Source of the DNA: Pelosinus sp. UFO1
GTDB lineage: Bacteria; Bacillota; Negativicutes; DSM-13327
DNA: 64,000 nt
Direction: 5' to 3'
Assembly: GCF_000725345.1 (NCBI RefSeq)
Contig: NZ_CP008852.1
Coordinates: forward strand, 3,464,001 to 3,528,000
The position numbers were made by a program, and so were the translations under genes. Under the pieces are notes generated by a model. That model was not told where the DNA came from. It did no database searches and saw only the letters and a program-made list of their open reading frames with translations. Within the stretch, counting starts at the first letter, position 1. Each line of letters starts with the position of its first letter. Positions 1 to 7,656 of this stretch are shown here, in pieces.

Positions 1-418
1 TAATATTAAGGGTGTAAAAGGTAGTGAGCCAAGTCCAATCTATATATCGAATTAGATCGGTATATAATTCAAGAGGATATTCGATGGCCGTAATACCCGC
101 ACTAAATAGCAGGGAGTAACCAATGATTGGCCAAAAACCCCGTTCCCTAGTCACCTGGTTATATAATACACACAACGTAGGAAATACCCATAGTTCAAAT
201 AATATGCTGGTTTCGTAGTAATGAGGTAATAATCTAATCGGATATTCTATTAACTTCAGGTTTTGAACAGGACTTCCCCAAAGAAAGTCAAGACAAGATT
301 TAAATAAAAACACAACAATCCAATCGCGAAAATACCGCCAATCCACCGCAAAGATCAATAATAATAACGTAATCACAATGGATACTATCGTAATAATAGT
401 TTCTAGACTCAAATTCAT
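1..418 (-). CDS. CBO0543-family membrane protein, 3' end outside window
   Basis: Reading the minus strand from an ATG at 418, with an excellent AGGAGGAG ribosome site just upstream, gives an open frame that runs off the left edge (139 codons visible). It is strongly hydrophobic with about four membrane segments. It carries the family signature of a YP pair, then LP about five residues on, and later a P..xxLYNQ segment. The same layout is seen in four other proteins of this window (3083, 60724, 61998, 63187). The function of the family is unknown; it is small, integral to the membrane and common in spore-forming Firmicutes. The assignment rests on the shared motif, not a search. Confidence 0.7.
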   Translation of the reverse strand, partial: MNLSLETIITIVSIVITLLLLIFAVDWRYFRDWIVVFLFKSCLDFLWGSPVQNLKLIEYPIRLLPHYYETSILFELWVFPTLCVLYNQVTRERGFWPIIGYSLLFSAGITAIEYPLELYTDLIRYIDWTWLTTFYTLNI

Positions 419-535
419 TTTCTCCTCCTGCGAGGTTTCATTTCATAGCTATTATTTTGTACTAAAATGGCTGATTTATTCTTTGTTTTGTAGGCTAGCA
501 AGAGTTTGTTCAGCTAGCTATATAATCTAAAAAAC

Positions 536-586
536 AAAAAAATTACCTCCGATTGTAGAGTCTATCGACAATCGGAGGTAATTTTT
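536..586. terminator. Strong bidirectional terminator
   Basis: A perfect inverted repeat (arms about 541-556 and 568-583, core ATTACCTCCGATTGT) has A-rich and T-rich flanks on either side. The right arm overlaps the stop codon of arsA. It separates arsDA from the CBO0543 gene at the left edge. Confidence 0.85.
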
Positions 587-2336
587 ATTCAAGGAATTTC
601 GTTAATATTTCCGAGGTAATGTCTGCGGAAAACCAAGGCAAGAGAACTATATTTCCTTGGGCTATATCATACACCTTATTGATCCAAACCTTTTCAGATT
701 TAGCTTTTGCTTGTAACAACTTATTTTCTGTATTCACAATGCTGAAACTAGAGTTAATAATCCACCAGTTTGTGTAGATACCAGCTCTTGTAAGATCTTC
801 TTCTAACCTTTTGGCTTCAAAGACCGGAGTAGCTTCCGGTAATGTGATGATTACTACTTCAGTTTCTTCTGCATTTCTAAGCCTAGGCAGCAGTTTTATG
901 ACTGATTCTGGCATAATACCTTGTACTCTTTCAATTTCTTTATGATAATTTTCCGTAGCATCTAACAGTAAAAGTGTATGACCTGTTGGCGCTGTATCAA
1001 TGACTACTACCTCTTCGTCACACTTATCTACGATGCTCGCAAACACATGAAAAATAGCAATCTCTTGGGTGCAAGGAGACCGCAAATCTTCTTCAATATA
1101 AGCCAAATCTTCTTCACTCATTGTTTTTTTTGCTTTACTTAGGATTTCTTCTTTGTATTTTTCTAAAGCTTCTTCCGGGTTAATACTACTCAAGGTATAT
1201 CCGTCCATGGAATTTGCTAACAAACTTAAGTGATTAGCTGGATCCGTTGTTGTAAGATGCACCTTTTTCCCTTTCTTCACTAAACCTAATGCAATGCTGG
1301 CAGCTAATGTCGTTTTTCCTACGCCCCCCTTTCCCATGGTGAATATAACCCTTTTATTGTTATCTGCTAGGTATGCTACTAATTCACTCAGCTTATGATA
1401 CCCTTTAATCTGGGCAGCTTCTTCGCTAGGAAGGGCAGCTTTTGAAGTAAGCATTCGCCTGATACTTTCTATACCCGTAACGTTATAATCACGCAGAGGA
1501 ATCTTATAGATTGGCAGCTTGCCAATTCCCTTTGGGATATTTTCAAGAGCCTTTGTTTGCTTTGCTAGGAGACTGCTCGATATATCACAGGAATTAACAT
1601 CGCCTTCAAAGATGCCATTGACAACCAGTAGCTGGTTATCAATTCCCAGCTCTCTTAGTTCAAGGGAGGTTTTATCGGCTTCGATAAGCGGAGAGTACTC
1701 TGGTCTAGCAACGAGCACTAAGGTCGTTAGCTGGGCATCTGCCAGGGTGCTCACCGCATTTTTGTACATATCCTTCTTATCTTCAAGTCCTGCCAGTTGT
1801 CCTAAACAGCTAGCACCATGCTCATTTTTGTTAATAAAATTTGACCAAGCCGATGGCAGCTGCAACATTCTTAGTGTATGCCCTGTAGGTGCCGTATCAA
1901 AGATAATATAGTCGAACTTTCCTTCCAATTCTTTATTCGTAAGGAAATTAGAAAACTCATTAAATGCAGCAATCTCTACAGTACAGGCCCCTGATAATTG
2001 TTCTTCCATATTTTTAATGACTGATTCAGGTAATTTCCCTTTGTAAGGGCCTACTACCGATTCTTTGTATTCCTGGGCAGCCTCTATGGGATCTAAGTTT
2101 AAAACCATCAAATTAGGGACATCTTTAATGAGTACCCCTTTATTATCGAGCTTCGTTTCAAAAACATCCTGCAAATTAGATGCTGGATCCGTACTAATCA
2201 GAAGCACTTTACTGCCAAGATCCGCAAGTGTTACCGCAGTGGCACAGGCGGCAGAAGTCTTGCCAACTCCGCCTTTACCGGTAAAGAACAGGTATTTTTT
2301 CAAGTCCAGTGCGGTAGGGTCATATAGTGGTAACAT
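585..2336 (-). CDS. arsA: Arsenical pump-driving ATPase ArsA
   Basis: This is the cytosolic ATPase that energises arsenite export through ArsB. It consists of two homologous halves, each with a P-loop GKGGVGKT (near residues 20 and 334) and a DTAPTGHT switch. Each half also has a Cys in the metalloid-binding context (SGACTVEI and SPCTQEI), as in two-domain ArsA. Length is about 583 residues, typical of the family. I chose the ATG at 2336, which follows AGGTGAAGGAATC, instead of the upstream ATG at 2372 that lies inside the end of arsD. The gene follows arsD with a 17-bp gap, so the two are one operon. No arsB/acr3 or arsR is visible nearby, so the membrane partner must be encoded elsewhere. 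Confidence 0.93.
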   Translation of the reverse strand: MLPLYDPTALDLKKYLFFTGKGGVGKTSAACATAVTLADLGSKVLLISTDPASNLQDVFETKLDNKGVLIKDVPNLMVLNLDPIEAAQEYKESVVGPYKGKLPESVIKNMEEQLSGACTVEIAAFNEFSNFLTNKELEGKFDYIIFDTAPTGHTLRMLQLPSAWSNFINKNEHGASCLGQLAGLEDKKDMYKNAVSTLADAQLTTLVLVARPEYSPLIEADKTSLELRELGIDNQLLVVNGIFEGDVNSCDISSSLLAKQTKALENIPKGIGKLPIYKIPLRDYNVTGIESIRRMLTSKAALPSEEAAQIKGYHKLSELVAYLADNNKRVIFTMGKGGVGKTTLAASIALGLVKKGKKVHLTTTDPANHLSLLANSMDGYTLSSINPEEALEKYKEEILSKAKKTMSEEDLAYIEEDLRSPCTQEIAIFHVFASIVDKCDEEVVVIDTAPTGHTLLLLDATENYHKEIERVQGIMPESVIKLLPRLRNAEETEVVIITLPEATPVFEAKRLEEDLTRAGIYTNWWIINSSFSIVNTENKLLQAKAKSEKVWINKVYDIAQGNIVLLPWFSADITSEILTKFLE

Positions 2337-2353
2337 GATTCCTTCACCTCTTA

Positions 2354-2785
2354 TCATTCTTTGGAGCAGCACTCATCTTCATCAGAGCAGTTCCCGTCTA
2401 TCGGGCAGCTCTGATCAATGGGGCAACATTCTGAGGAATCACAGCAACAACAACTACTACCTGCTGCTGTTTCATAAGCTAAATCAATTCCACTCCACTC
2501 TGCTAATTCACTAGTAGAAGGATAGCTTTTTGTCTTGACAACTTCTCCATCTACTAATGTAATCGGAAGAATACTTTCCCCTTCTTTCATTAGTAGTTCA
2601 TTAATAACTCTATTTTTAATATACATCTCAGGATCACTGCTCAAATTATATCGTACAGCCTTTCCTCCATCGGCATTTATTTTATTAACCACAGCCGTTA
2701 TTCTGAGTAAATCCTCATTGACAACTGGACCACAAACACCAGTAGAGCAGCATAGTGCTACCTCAAACACTTCAATTTTTTTCAT
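2354..2785 (-). CDS. arsD: Arsenite metallochaperone ArsD
   Basis: ArsD hands As(III)/Sb(III) to ArsA and acts as a weak repressor. The 143-residue protein has the conserved pair Cys12-Cys13 and Cys18 of the metalloid site. Its last 40 residues are unusually Cys-rich, with CCCC, CC, C and CC clusters, a common variable tail. The start is well supported by AGGGAGAGG upstream. It is first in the arsDA operon; the 210-bp upstream region is AT-rich and no separate ArsR gene flanks it. Confidence 0.92.
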   Translation of the reverse strand: MKKIEVFEVALCCSTGVCGPVVNEDLLRITAVVNKINADGGKAVRYNLSSDPEMYIKNRVINELLMKEGESILPITLVDGEVVKTKSYPSTSELAEWSGIDLAYETAAGSSCCCCDSSECCPIDQSCPIDGNCSDEDECCSKE

Positions 2786-3082
2786 TATAAAAAATCCTCT
2801 CCCTTTCTTTGATTATATAACTATATACTCATGTAATCATATTCCACATTACAATATATTATCCATACTTCTTATTTGTGATGATTTGGGCATTTTTTTA
2901 GAGCCCTTCCCTCGTGGATGAAGTTATCAAGAATATAAATTCAAGATAAATGCATACTAATAAAATCAGCATACCCAAGAGAAGTTGGCAAAACGATGTC
3001 AGGTTACCCGCAACCCCTGAAACAATGGTTATTTAACCATCTGGCAATTCGGGATTGGCAGAAAGGCATAGGTACGTGTACG

Positions 3083-3643
3083 ATGCAGAATTATCCAACC
3101 AATGAGCAACTTGCAGAAATGGGGAGGATATTAACCCAAGCGCGAATTGAAAACTGGTTTGAGAATACTTTTGGATCCTGGCGCTGGTGGGTTCTTGTCG
3201 TACTGCTCATCTTCCCGTGGTTTATCTGGGCTAAAATAGTTGACAAGAAGAAACTCCATGAGTTGGCTTTATTTGGGTTACTTATAATGGTATCTTCAAT
3301 TACTTTGGATGAGGTGGGCTTTGTATTATCCCTGTGGAATTATCCAATAAATGTAATCCCCATATTTCCCCGGTTAACCTCAGCAGACTATACAGCGATA
3401 CCGATTATTTATATGCTAATTTATCAATACTTTGCGATATGGAAGAGTTTTTTATGGGCGTTAATTGTGATATCCGTCTTTTTTTCCTTCGTAATTGAAC
3501 CAAGTATCATGAAGCTAGGGTTTTACGTACTTATAAACTGGTCATTCCTCTACTCATTTATCCTCTATCTTGTTGTAGGACTAAGCGCGAGATGGCTGAC
3601 GAAATTGCTTGTGAATACAACACATAAATACAACACAGAGTAA
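3083..3643 (+). CDS. CBO0543-family membrane protein
   Basis: An integral membrane protein of about 186 residues with 5-6 hydrophobic segments. It shows the family block NYPINVIPIFP followed by IPIIYMLIYQY, closely matched in the proteins at 60724 and 63187. The frame is open from an ATG at 2996 (215 residues). The extra 29 residues are hydrophilic and absent from the siblings, which place about 35 residues before the first membrane helix, so I prefer the ATG at 3083; neither start has a strong ribosome site. It stands alone between arsD and a DUF441 gene. Function unknown. Confidence 0.72.
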   Translation: MQNYPTNEQLAEMGRILTQARIENWFENTFGSWRWWVLVVLLIFPWFIWAKIVDKKKLHELALFGLLIMVSSITLDEVGFVLSLWNYPINVIPIFPRLTSADYTAIPIIYMLIYQYFAIWKSFLWALIVISVFFSFVIEPSIMKLGFYVLINWSFLYSFILYLVVGLSARWLTKLLVNTTHKYNTE

Positions 3644-3744
3644 ACTCTACTATAACTCTACCAATTCATGGACGTTGGATGTCTATTTGAAAATAAATAA
3701 CATCCTCAAGGTCATATTTCCTATAAGCAATCGTAACTCTTTGC

Positions 3745-3771
3745 GCGGGCGTTTCTTTACGCCTGTTTTTT
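3745..3771 (+). terminator. Rho-independent terminator
   Basis: The stem CGGGCGT/ACGCCTG with a short loop is followed by a run of T. It lies about 100 bp after the CBO0543 gene stop. Confidence 0.7.
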
Positions 3772-3878
3772 TACTTTTATGTTAGACTTTTCTCACTAAG
3801 CTTAGTATTATATAAAAATAGGTTTCTCTAAGGACTGCGTTCTTTATGTTCTGATCAAATTAGTTAGGATGTGACATT

Positions 3879-4337
3879 ATGAATTGGGATAATCTTCCCT
3901 TATTAGTCATTTTAGCTTTATCGGTTATTGGCAATAACCATTCCGTATCCATAGCCGCCCTAGTACTTCTGCTGATAAAAATGTTAGGTTTCGAAACTTG
4001 GTTTCCTTACATAGAAAATCATGGCATAACTGTGGGTATTACCATTCTAACCTTAGCTGTGCTAACCCCCATAGCCCAAGGTCGTATATCTATGGGAGGA
4101 ATCTTTGAATCCTTCAAGACACCGATTGGCCTAGTCGCCGTTTTTATCGGTATCTTCGTCGCTTGGGTTGCGGCCCAAGGTGTGTTCTTTATGAAAGGAT
4201 CACCGGAAGCAGTAACGTCTTTGGTCGTTGGTACGATAATTGGCGTTTGTTTCTTCCACGGGTTAGCTGTCGGCCCCCTCATTGCGGGTGGTATGGTATC
4301 TTTGATCGTAAGCGCAATGGGAATATTTAAAAGTTAA
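3879..4337 (+). CDS. DUF441 (UPF0756) family membrane protein
   Basis: A 152-residue, very hydrophobic protein with about four to five membrane segments. Its overall pattern is that of the DUF441/UPF0756 family (N-terminal IGNNHSVSIAALVLLL, middle TPIAQGRISM, C-terminal GLAVGPLIAGG). The role is unknown in any organism. It is monocistronic: the preceding gene ends in a terminator and the following genes (ilvN, ilvB) converge on it. Confidence 0.85.
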   Translation: MNWDNLPLLVILALSVIGNNHSVSIAALVLLLIKMLGFETWFPYIENHGITVGITILTLAVLTPIAQGRISMGGIFESFKTPIGLVAVFIGIFVAWVAAQGVFFMKGSPEAVTSLVVGTIIGVCFFHGLAVGPLIAGGMVSLIVSAMGIFKS

Positions 4338-4353
4338 CACGAAGAGGATTTTT

Positions 4354-4453
4354 AACCACAGAGAACACAGAGGACGCAGAGAGGATCATTTCCCCCCTCT
4401 GCGTCCTCTGTGTTCTTTTTTGTATTCTCTGCGTACTCTGTGTCTCTGTGGTT
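4354..4453. repeat. ACCACAAAG-type palindromic repeat, copy 1
   Basis: Inverted repeat with ends AACCACAGAGA and TCTCTGTGGTT, and internal purine-rich CAGAGGACGCAGAG mirrored by CTCTGCGTCCTCTG. It sits between the convergent 3' ends of the DUF441 gene and ilvN. Related copies are at 6775, 19160, 31480, 38475, 38693 and 40247. Confidence 0.8.
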
Positions 4454-4481
4454 AAGGTCACTAAATCCCCACAACCTGAAC

Positions 4482-4979
4482 CTACATTTCCTTTGCGGGA
4501 ACTGGCCCACGAGAAACGGCAATTCGTCCTGTACGAACAATCTCAATAATCCCAAAGTCTACTAATACCTCGCATAGAGCATCAATCTTAGCTTCTTCAC
4601 CCGTAAGTTCAATGACTAGTGTTTCTCGATTTACATCAACAATCTTGGCGCGAAAAATCTCTACAATATCAACAAGATCGGATCGATTTGCTTTATTGGC
4701 TCGAACCTTAATCAATGCCAACTCTCGTTGAATTGAATCTACGTAAGTAAGGTTAATAATTTTTATCACGTTAATTAGTTTTGACAGCTGATTTACCACC
4801 TGATCTAATTCGAATTCATCCTCAACCTCTACACCAATCGTAATTCTTGTTGTATCCGCTTCCTCGGTAGACCCAGCTGCAATACTTTCAATATTAAAAG
4901 CCCGACGGCTAATCAATCCCGATATATGCGTGAGTACACCTGGTCGATTCTCTACTAAAACAGCTAATGTATATTTCAT
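4482..4979 (-). CDS. ilvN: Acetolactate synthase small (regulatory) subunit
   Basis: Regulatory subunit of acetohydroxyacid synthase, giving valine feedback control of branched-chain amino acid synthesis. The N-terminal ACT domain (VENRPGVLTHISGLISRR, residues 9-26) is followed by the second small-subunit domain (ELALIKVRA...). At 165 residues it is full length. Its ATG overlaps the ilvB stop codon by one base (TAATG), so translation is coupled. Confidence 0.95.
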   Translation of the reverse strand: MKYTLAVLVENRPGVLTHISGLISRRAFNIESIAAGSTEEADTTRITIGVEVEDEFELDQVVNQLSKLINVIKIINLTYVDSIQRELALIKVRANKANRSDLVDIVEIFRAKIVDVNRETLVIELTGEEAKIDALCEVLVDFGIIEIVRTGRIAVSRGPVPAKEM

Positions 4980-6676
4980 TAGAAGACCCCTCCCAATACC
5001 ATTTGATCTAGACGGCCACCTGGAGGAACCATAGGCAATACATCCTCTGTTGCCGGCAAGAGTACCTCAACGAGAACCGGCCCTTCCATTTTCAATGCTT
5101 TTTCTAATATGGCATCCAACTCTTCTGGCTCTGTCACACATAGACCTGTAACTCCCATAGCCTCAGCAAGTTTTACAAAATCCGTACAGCCCTTAGTACT
5201 GGAATGAGAGTAACGCTTACCATAGAACATTCTTTGCCACTGATTGACCATACCTAGAACCTGATTATTCATAACAATAATCTTTACTGGCAGCCCATTA
5301 TCAGCCATGGTCGCAAGCTCTTGACAGTTCATCATAATACTACCGTCACCAGTAAATAATACGACGGGTTTTTCTGGCAAGGTGATCTGTGCGCCAATTG
5401 CCGCTGGCAAACCATAACCCATCGTTCCTAAACCACCAGAAGTTAAGAAAGATCGTTGCTTTTTAAAAGTGTAAGATTGTGCCGTCCACATTTGATGCTG
5501 TCCAACATCTGTTACAATAATGGCATCACCCTTGGTAAGTTCACTAACCTTTTCAATAACGGCTTGTGGTTTAATTCCTGCGGTTTCTAATTCAGAGACT
5601 GGAGGTTTTTCCTTTTTCCATTCCTGCACCAATTTGTTCCATTCCCCAGTTTCCTGCTGCCATTTCTGAAGTCCTTGCAACGCAACTTTCTCAGCTAGAA
5701 GAGGCAATGACCATCTTAAATCTCCAATCACTCTAAAATCGGAGCGGACATTTTTATTGACCTCTGCTGGATCAATGTCAAAGTGGACTATTTTTGCTTT
5801 TGGGGCAAAGTTTTTCACTAAACTGGTTACACGATCATCAAATCGGACTCCTACTCCTAGTAAAAGATCACATTCCATAGTTGCCATATTCGCAGCGTAG
5901 GTGCCGTGCATACCAACCATTCCTAAATGCTGGGGTGCATCACAGGGGATACAGCCTAGCCCCATTAAACTAGTAATGATTGGGATTCCTGTACTCTCTA
6001 CGAACTTTCTTAGCTCCTGTGATGTTCCTGAAATATTAACCCCGCCACCGATAAATAGTAATGGTTTTTTAGCCTTTTCTAACTCAGTAACAACCAAATC
6101 GATCTTGGATGCGTCACCAGAAAATATCGGTTTATAGCCCCGAAGTTCCACAGCATCAGGATACTCAAAATCCAATGTATCATTAAAAACATCTTTTGAA
6201 ATATCAATAACTACAGGTCCTGGTCTTCCCGTACGTGCAATATAAAAAGCTTCTTTTATTACTCGGGGCAAATCTTGCACTTTTTTTACTAAATAATTGT
6301 GTTTGGTAATGGGGGTCGTAATACCACAGATGTCTGCTTCTTGAAAAGAATCCTTGCCGATCAAGGAGACTCCTACCTGACCTGTAATGGCTACCAAGGG
6401 GATTGAATCCATATAAGCAGTAGCAATTCCCGTAACTAGATTTGTTCCTCCTGGACCTGATGTAGCAAAACAAACACCTGTTTTTCCTGTTGCCCGTGCA
6501 TAGCCGTCGGCGGCATGAACGGCACCTTGTTCATGTCGAGTTAACACATGAGGGAAATTTGTTTTAAACAAGGCATCATAAAGGGTTAACACCGCACCTC
6601 CTGGATAGCCAAAAACAATTTCAACCTCTTCCGCCTTTAAACATTCAATTACCGCCTCAGCTCCCAGCATTCTCAA
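4979..6676 (-). CDS. ilvB: Acetolactate synthase large (catalytic) subunit
   Basis: Thiamine-diphosphate enzyme condensing two pyruvates, or pyruvate and 2-oxobutyrate, as the first common step to Val, Leu and Ile. Visible marks: FGYPGGAVL near the N terminus, the active-site Glu in TRHEQGAVHAADGYAR, and the ThDP-binding GDGS...N stretch (GDGSIMM). The frame is open to 6871, but those extra residues translate a repeat element. A TTG at 6676 sits eight bases after GGAGG and yields an N terminus aligned with known IlvB (M-x-x-x-GAEA), so I take it; the ATG at 6670 is the alternative. It is transcribed behind the T-box at 6905-7202. Confidence 0.94.
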   Translation of the reverse strand: MRMLGAEAVIECLKAEEVEIVFGYPGGAVLTLYDALFKTNFPHVLTRHEQGAVHAADGYARATGKTGVCFATSGPGGTNLVTGIATAYMDSIPLVAITGQVGVSLIGKDSFQEADICGITTPITKHNYLVKKVQDLPRVIKEAFYIARTGRPGPVVIDISKDVFNDTLDFEYPDAVELRGYKPIFSGDASKIDLVVTELEKAKKPLLFIGGGVNISGTSQELRKFVESTGIPIITSLMGLGCIPCDAPQHLGMVGMHGTYAANMATMECDLLLGVGVRFDDRVTSLVKNFAPKAKIVHFDIDPAEVNKNVRSDFRVIGDLRWSLPLLAEKVALQGLQKWQQETGEWNKLVQEWKKEKPPVSELETAGIKPQAVIEKVSELTKGDAIIVTDVGQHQMWTAQSYTFKKQRSFLTSGGLGTMGYGLPAAIGAQITLPEKPVVLFTGDGSIMMNCQELATMADNGLPVKIIVMNNQVLGMVNQWQRMFYGKRYSHSSTKGCTDFVKLAEAMGVTGLCVTEPEELDAILEKALKMEGPVLVEVLLPATEDVLPMVPPGGRLDQMVLGGVF

Positions 6677-6774
6677 GTAAATCGCCTCCTCTTCCTTTTC
6701 CCAACATTCTAACAAACAGTTGTGTGACGTAAAAATAACCATCATTAATAAGAAAAACGCCACGCGTCCTTTTT

Positions 6775-6869
6775 GAACCACAAAGACACAAAGGTCACAA
6801 AGGGGTTCTATCCATCTCATTCCCATCTTCTTTGTGTGCCGCGATAGCGGCATTGTGTCTTTGTGGTTC
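6775..6869. repeat. ACCACAAAG-type palindromic repeat, copy 2
   Basis: Ends GAACCACAAAGACACAAAGG and TGTCTTTGTGGTTC. It lies in the leader between the T-box terminator and the ilvB start. It is preceded by AAGAAAAACGCCACGCGTCC, which recurs almost unchanged before the copy at 31480. Confidence 0.8.
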
Positions 6870-6904
6870 AAACTTTTTAACTAGTAACTTATAAATTCTG
6901 ATAC

Positions 6905-7202
6905 CAAAATAAAGACCTCCGTCCCTTGTATTAAGGGACGGAGGTTAATCCGCGATACCACCCAACTTACTATGGTTACAGGCCATAGCATCTCATAGGT
7001 ACGAAGCAAAATGCTCTATACCTCACCGCAATAACGGGCGGCATTTCCTCAAAGAGGCCCGGCGCAGCTTACTAAAACTTCAGCCCGCAACTCGTGGATG
7101 ATTTTCATTATGCTCCCTATTACTGGCTTACACCATACCCAGCTCGCTGTGAATAGTAGGAAAATAATTACTCTTCCATTCATCGTCTTTATAGTATTCC
7201 TT
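6905..7202 (-). promoter_or_regulatory. T-box leader of ilvBN
   Basis: On the minus strand the hallmark T-box sequence GGGTGGTATCGCG (6951-6963) directly precedes a strong terminator stem. Upstream are stem-I features: a GAGTAATTA-type K-turn region, AGCGAGCTGG...GGTG..AGCC at the apical part, and GAAAATCATCC in the specifier region. ATC followed by A suggests an isoleucine specifier. Uncharged tRNA should pair with the T-box and allow read-through into ilvBN. Class is certain; the specifier identity is a by-eye guess. Confidence 0.88.
6914..6946 (-). terminator. T-box terminator stem
   Basis: Stem ACCTCCGTCCCTT/AAGGGACGGAGGT, followed on the minus strand by CTTTATTTT. It is the OFF structure, competing with the antiterminator that contains the T-box sequence. 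Confidence 0.85.
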
Positions 7203-7208
7203 TTGCTT

Positions 7209-7237
7209 ATAATACTGAAAATTCCACCCTCTGTCAA
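7209..7237 (-). promoter_or_regulatory. Sigma-A promoter of the ilvBN T-box transcript
   Basis: TTGACA (7232-7237), 17-bp spacer, TATTAT (7209-7214) on the minus strand, placed just before the T-box leader. Expected start near 7202. Confidence 0.8.
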
Positions 7238-7266
7238 CAACATTCTTTATGAAATAGACAGACATT

Positions 7267-7303
7267 ACAACATAAGCAAGGTATTTCACCTTGCTTATGT
7301 TGT
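7267..7303. terminator. 16-bp perfect hairpin upstream of the ilv promoter
   Basis: ACAACATAAGCAAGGT, five-base loop, exact complement; TTTCTTA follows on the plus side. It is probably a transcription barrier, although no gene converges directly on it from the left. Confidence 0.5.
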
Positions 7304-7365
7304 TTCTTATGAAATTGGAAACAAATTTTATCCGATGACTAAACCGCTCTAAGACTCCCAACTTC

Positions 7366-7567
7366 ATCTCGTTAACAGCCTGTAATATCCTGCCCTCTGG
7401 TCCGGATAACAGTCTGTAAACTCGAAGTAAGTTCGCTCTAAGGATTTTCGAATCCAAGGCTCACTTATCTCGTTAACAGCCTGTAATATCCTGCCCTCTG
7501 GTCCGGATAACAGTCTGTAAACTCGAAGTAAGTTCGCTCTAAGGATTTTCGAATCCAAGGCTCACTT
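7366..7567. repeat. Perfect 101-bp tandem duplication
   Basis: Two adjacent, apparently identical 101-bp units (7366-7466 and 7467-7567), each beginning ATCTCGTTAACAGCC and ending CAAGGCTCACTT. Each carries a small hairpin GGATT-TTCG-AATCC. No coding potential is recognised; the open frames across it are artefacts of the repetition. Confidence 0.9.
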
Positions 7568-7615
7568 ATATAAGTGGGAGTTAAGAGCGGCTAAGTCCCT
7601 GGATAGAAGGGCTAA

Positions 7616-7647
7616 GATTCAGATGGAGTTAAAACTCCATCTGAATC
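7616..7647. terminator. 15-bp perfect hairpin after the DUF885 gene
   Basis: GATTCAGATGGAGTT, two-base loop, exact complement. It lies ten bases past the stop of the minus-strand gene. The U-tract is weak, so its activity as an intrinsic terminator is uncertain. Confidence 0.55.
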
Positions 7648-7656
7648 AAGTCTTCT

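Noticed and set aside
6677-6871. Extended N terminus of IlvB (about 65 extra residues)
   Set aside because: It translates a palindromic repeat and the leader; the TTG at 6676 behind GGAGG gives a family-length protein.
7049-7558. Short open frames over the T-box and the 101-bp tandem repeat
   Set aside because: They owe their openness to repetition and RNA structure, have no ribosome sites and match no family.
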